From: Geobacteraceae bacterium
Lineage (GTDB): Bacteria > Desulfobacterota > Desulfuromonadia > Geobacterales > Geobacteraceae
Direction: 5' to 3'
DNA: 32,222 bases
NCBI GenBank assembly: GCA_028683595.1
Contig: JAQUHM010000004.1
Location: forward strand, 1 to 32,222
The notes beneath the pieces are model-generated. The model worked only from the letters and a program-made list of their open reading frames with translations, was not told where the DNA came from and made no database searches. Below are positions 27,396 to 32,222 of this stretch, one piece after another. How positions within the stretch are numbered: the first letter of the stretch is position 1; each line of letters starts with the position of its first letter. The position numbers were made by a program, and so were the translations under genes.

Positions 27396-29966
27396 CTACT
27401 CGCTGGCATCCGTTTCCGGTTCCGTATTTTCAGCCTCATCATCATCCAGAAAATCAGGCTCATCGCCCTCTTCTTTTTCTGCAAGCCGTGCAACAGCGAC
27501 AATCCTTTCAGTCTCTTCGGTGACCATGAGCCGAACCCCTTGGGTATTACGGCCAATCACCGAAAAGCCTGCCACCGGCATGCGGATGATCTTACCCTGA
27601 TCGGTAATCAGCATCAGGTCATTTTCGTCGGTGACTTGCTTGATGTCAACAACACAACCATTCCGTTCGGTGGTCTTGATGGTGATGATACCTTTGCCCC
27701 CGCGGCTTTGCAAGCGGTAATCGTCCAAGGGAGTACGCTTGCCGAACCCGTTTTCGGTAACCGTGAAGATAGTGGAGGAAACAGTATTTGGATTGATAAT
27801 CTCCATGCCGATCACCACATCGTCACCCACCAGGGTCATTCCCCTTACCCCACGGGAAACACGCCCCATCGGTCGGGCATCCTGCTCATGGAAACGGATG
27901 GATTTGCCGTGATGAGAAGCCAGCAGCACGTCCTGACGTCCATCGGTGATGGCAACCCCAATCAACCGGTCTTCCTCATCCAGGTTCACCGCAATAATTC
28001 CGCCAGTCCTGATGTTGGCGTAGGCCTTGATCGGGCTCTTCTTCACCACTCCGTGACGGGTTGCCATGATCAGGTTGCGGTCGTCGTCAAAGCACTTCAG
28101 CGAGAGGATGGCGGCGATCTTCTCTCCGGCTTGAAGATTCAGAAGGTTGACGATTGCCTTGCCACGGGTCGCCCTGCCTCCTTCGGGGATTTCGTATACC
28201 TTGAGAACATAGACGCGTCCCGTGTCGGTAAAGAACATCATGAAATCCTTGCTGGAGGCGACGAACAGGTGCTCGACAAAATCCTCATCCTTGGTCTTCA
28301 TGCCCGACTTACCCTTGCCGCCCCGGCGCTGTGCCCGATACATGGAGACAGCGGTCCGCTTGATGTAACCGGTATGGGAAACCGTGACCACCACGTCTTC
28401 CTCGACAATGGTATCCTCCAGAGAAATGTCAGCCGTCTGATCGATGATCTCGGTGCGCCGTTCATCGCCGAACTTCTCCTTCAGCTCTGTCAATTCACCG
28501 ACAATGATCTTCAGAATTTCCGCCTCTGAGCCGAGGATTTCCTTGAGCCTGGCTATGAACCTCAAAAGCTCTGTGTACTCCTGCAGGATTTTTTCCCGCT
28601 CCAGACCAGTCAGTCGCTGTAAACGCATTTCCAGGATTGCCTGGGCCTGCTTGTCCGAAAGGCTCATGCTCGAGCTGAATACTGAGTCAGGGATCCCCAG
28701 CTTGCGCAGGTAGTCAGGGTCAGAGAAATTGCCGGCCATAAGGCCGTTCTTTGCTTCCTCCGGGTTTTTAGAGGCACGTATCAGTTCAATCACTGCATCG
28801 AGCCAGTCGAGGGCAATCTTGAGGCCTTCCAGAATATGGGCACGTGCCTCAGCCTTTTTCAGTTCGAAGATGGTGCGGCGGGTTACAATTTCCCTGCGGT
28901 GATCGATAAAATGCACCATGGCATCCCGCAGGGTTAGAACCTTCGGCCTGCCACCGGCAATGGCCAGCATGTTGATGCCGAATGAGCACTGCATCTGGGT
29001 CTGCTTGTAGAGATGATTGAGGATTACCTGGGGGTTCTCATCACGTTTCAGGTCAATAACAATTCTCATCCCGTCACGGTCCGACTCGTCCCTGAGGTCT
29101 GCAATCCCCTCTAACTTCTTCTCCCGCACCAGCTCGGCAATTTTGATAACCAGGTTCGCCTTATTCACCTGATAGGGTATCTCGGTTACAATGATTGATT
29201 GCCGCTCGGTCTTTTTCTGGGTTTCTATAAATGCCCGTGCCCGCATCTGTACAATGCCGCGGCCGGTCTTGTAACCCGAAATAATGCCCTCGCGACCATA
29301 AATGAAACCGCCGGTGGGGAAGTCAGGACCGGGAACTATTTGAATCAACTCTTCGAAGGAGAGATGCGGATTGCCGATAAGGGCAATGATACCGTCTATT
29401 ACCTCCGAGAGATTGTGAGGGGGGATATTGGTGGCCATGCCGACCGCGATACCGGAGGAACCGTTTACCAGCAGGTTCGGGAACTTGGCCGGGAGCACCA
29501 GCGGCTCATGGAGGGAACCGTCGTAATTGGCTCCCGTTTCCACTGTCTCCTTATCCAGATCTTCCAGTAGTTCGTGGGCAAGCCTGGACATACGAATCTC
29601 TGTGTAACGCATGGCCGCGGGAGAATCGCCATCCACGGAGCCAAAGTTCCCCTGGCCATCCACCAGCGGATAGCGAAGTGAAAAACTCTGGGCCATACGG
29701 ACGATGGTATCGTAGGCAGCAGAATCGCCATGCGGGTGATATTTACCAATAACGTCACCGACAACACGGGCCGACTTCTTGTACGGCTTGTTCCAGTCGT
29801 TGCTCATGTCGTACATGGCATACAGACAGCGCCGGTGCACCGGCTTCAGGCCATCCCGCACGTCGGGGAGGGCTCGACCGATGATGACGCTCATAGCATA
29901 GTCCATGTACGAGCGTTTCATTTCGTCTTCGATGTTGACAGAGGTTTTGTTGATTGTTTCGAGCAT
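27396..29966 (-). CDS. gyrA: DNA gyrase subunit A
   Basis: [71 protein letters not shown]; GyrA box QRRGGKG. Confidence 0.98.
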   Translation of the reverse strand: MLETINKTSVNIEDEMKRSYMDYAMSVIIGRALPDVRDGLKPVHRRCLYAMYDMSNDWNKPYKKSARVVGDVIGKYHPHGDSAAYDTIVRMAQSFSLRYPLVDGQGNFGSVDGDSPAAMRYTEIRMSRLAHELLEDLDKETVETGANYDGSLHEPLVLPAKFPNLLVNGSSGIAVGMATNIPPHNLSEVIDGIIALIGNPHLSFEELIQIVPGPDFPTGGFIYGREGIISGYKTGRGIVQMRARAFIETQKKTERQSIIVTEIPYQVNKANLVIKIAELVREKKLEGIADLRDESDRDGMRIVIDLKRDENPQVILNHLYKQTQMQCSFGINMLAIAGGRPKVLTLRDAMVHFIDHRREIVTRRTIFELKKAEARAHILEGLKIALDWLDAVIELIRASKNPEEAKNGLMAGNFSDPDYLRKLGIPDSVFSSSMSLSDKQAQAILEMRLQRLTGLEREKILQEYTELLRFIARLKEILGSEAEILKIIVGELTELKEKFGDERRTEIIDQTADISLEDTIVEEDVVVTVSHTGYIKRTAVSMYRAQRRGGKGKSGMKTKDEDFVEHLFVASSKDFMMFFTDTGRVYVLKVYEIPEGGRATRGKAIVNLLNLQAGEKIAAILSLKCFDDDRNLIMATRHGVVKKSPIKAYANIRTGGIIAVNLDEEDRLIGVAITDGRQDVLLASHHGKSIRFHEQDARPMGRVSRGVRGMTLVGDDVVIGMEIINPNTVSSTIFTVTENGFGKRTPLDDYRLQSRGGKGIITIKTTERNGCVVDIKQVTDENDLMLITDQGKIIRMPVAGFSVIGRNTQGVRLMVTEETERIVAVARLAEKEEGDEPDFLDDDEAENTEPETDASE

Positions 29967-30062
29967 TGCTACCTCATGTATCAAAGCTACAGGCTGGGAA
30001 CTGAAGGTGGGAATCTGAATAACTCCCCTTTTTCATGTACCTCATAACCTGTGCCGGTTTTT

Positions 30063-32222
<2,160 letters not shown>

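Noticed and set aside
27327-28529. 400-aa + strand ORF overlapping gyrA
   Set aside because: Antisense shadow of the clearly identified gyrA; no recognisable motif of its own
29710-29760. gyrA quinolone-resistance region ([17 protein letters not shown])
   Set aside because: Residues equivalent to E. coli Ser83 and Asp87 are the susceptible-type ones; nothing unusual

Overview
The window looks like a chromosomal segment from a Geobacter-like (Desulfuromonadales) bacterium near oriC, since gyrB (partial) and gyrA lie at the right end. The organism is inferred from gene content and order only. From left to right it contains: (i) a glycyl-radical-enzyme (GRE) module, with a partial activase and a B12-independent glycerol/1,2-propanediol dehydratase-type GRE, divergent from a PocR-domain histidine kinase and a NarL/LuxR response regulator; (ii) an ABC exporter; (iii) a PilZ protein; (iv) a two-gene unit of a MoxR-like AAA+ ATPase and a large uncharacterised protein with a possible TraB/ChaN-like N-terminus; (v) a membrane globin (protoglobin plus PsiE-like TM domain); (vi) hemH, hemE and an AhbD/NirJ-like radical SAM gene; (vii) a NodI/NodJ-like ABC-2 transporter; (viii) three consecutive sensor kinase genes, one interrupted by a single in-frame TAG; (ix) gpsA, a HEAT-like repeat protein, gyrA and gyrB. 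The main non-gene signal is a dispersed 33-34 bp palindrome (AGACCTGCCAGGTTTT-(C)G-AAAACCTGGCAGGTCT) present three times. Two copies are intergenic and one lies in frame inside the ABC exporter ORF, where it encodes DLPGFQNLAGL. Other points worth checking are the MoxR/unknown-protein pair, the amber-interrupted kinase, a 132-bp element bounded by 13-bp inverted repeats, a 9-mer present three times in the GRE/PocR divergent intergenic region, and several large intergenic hairpins.
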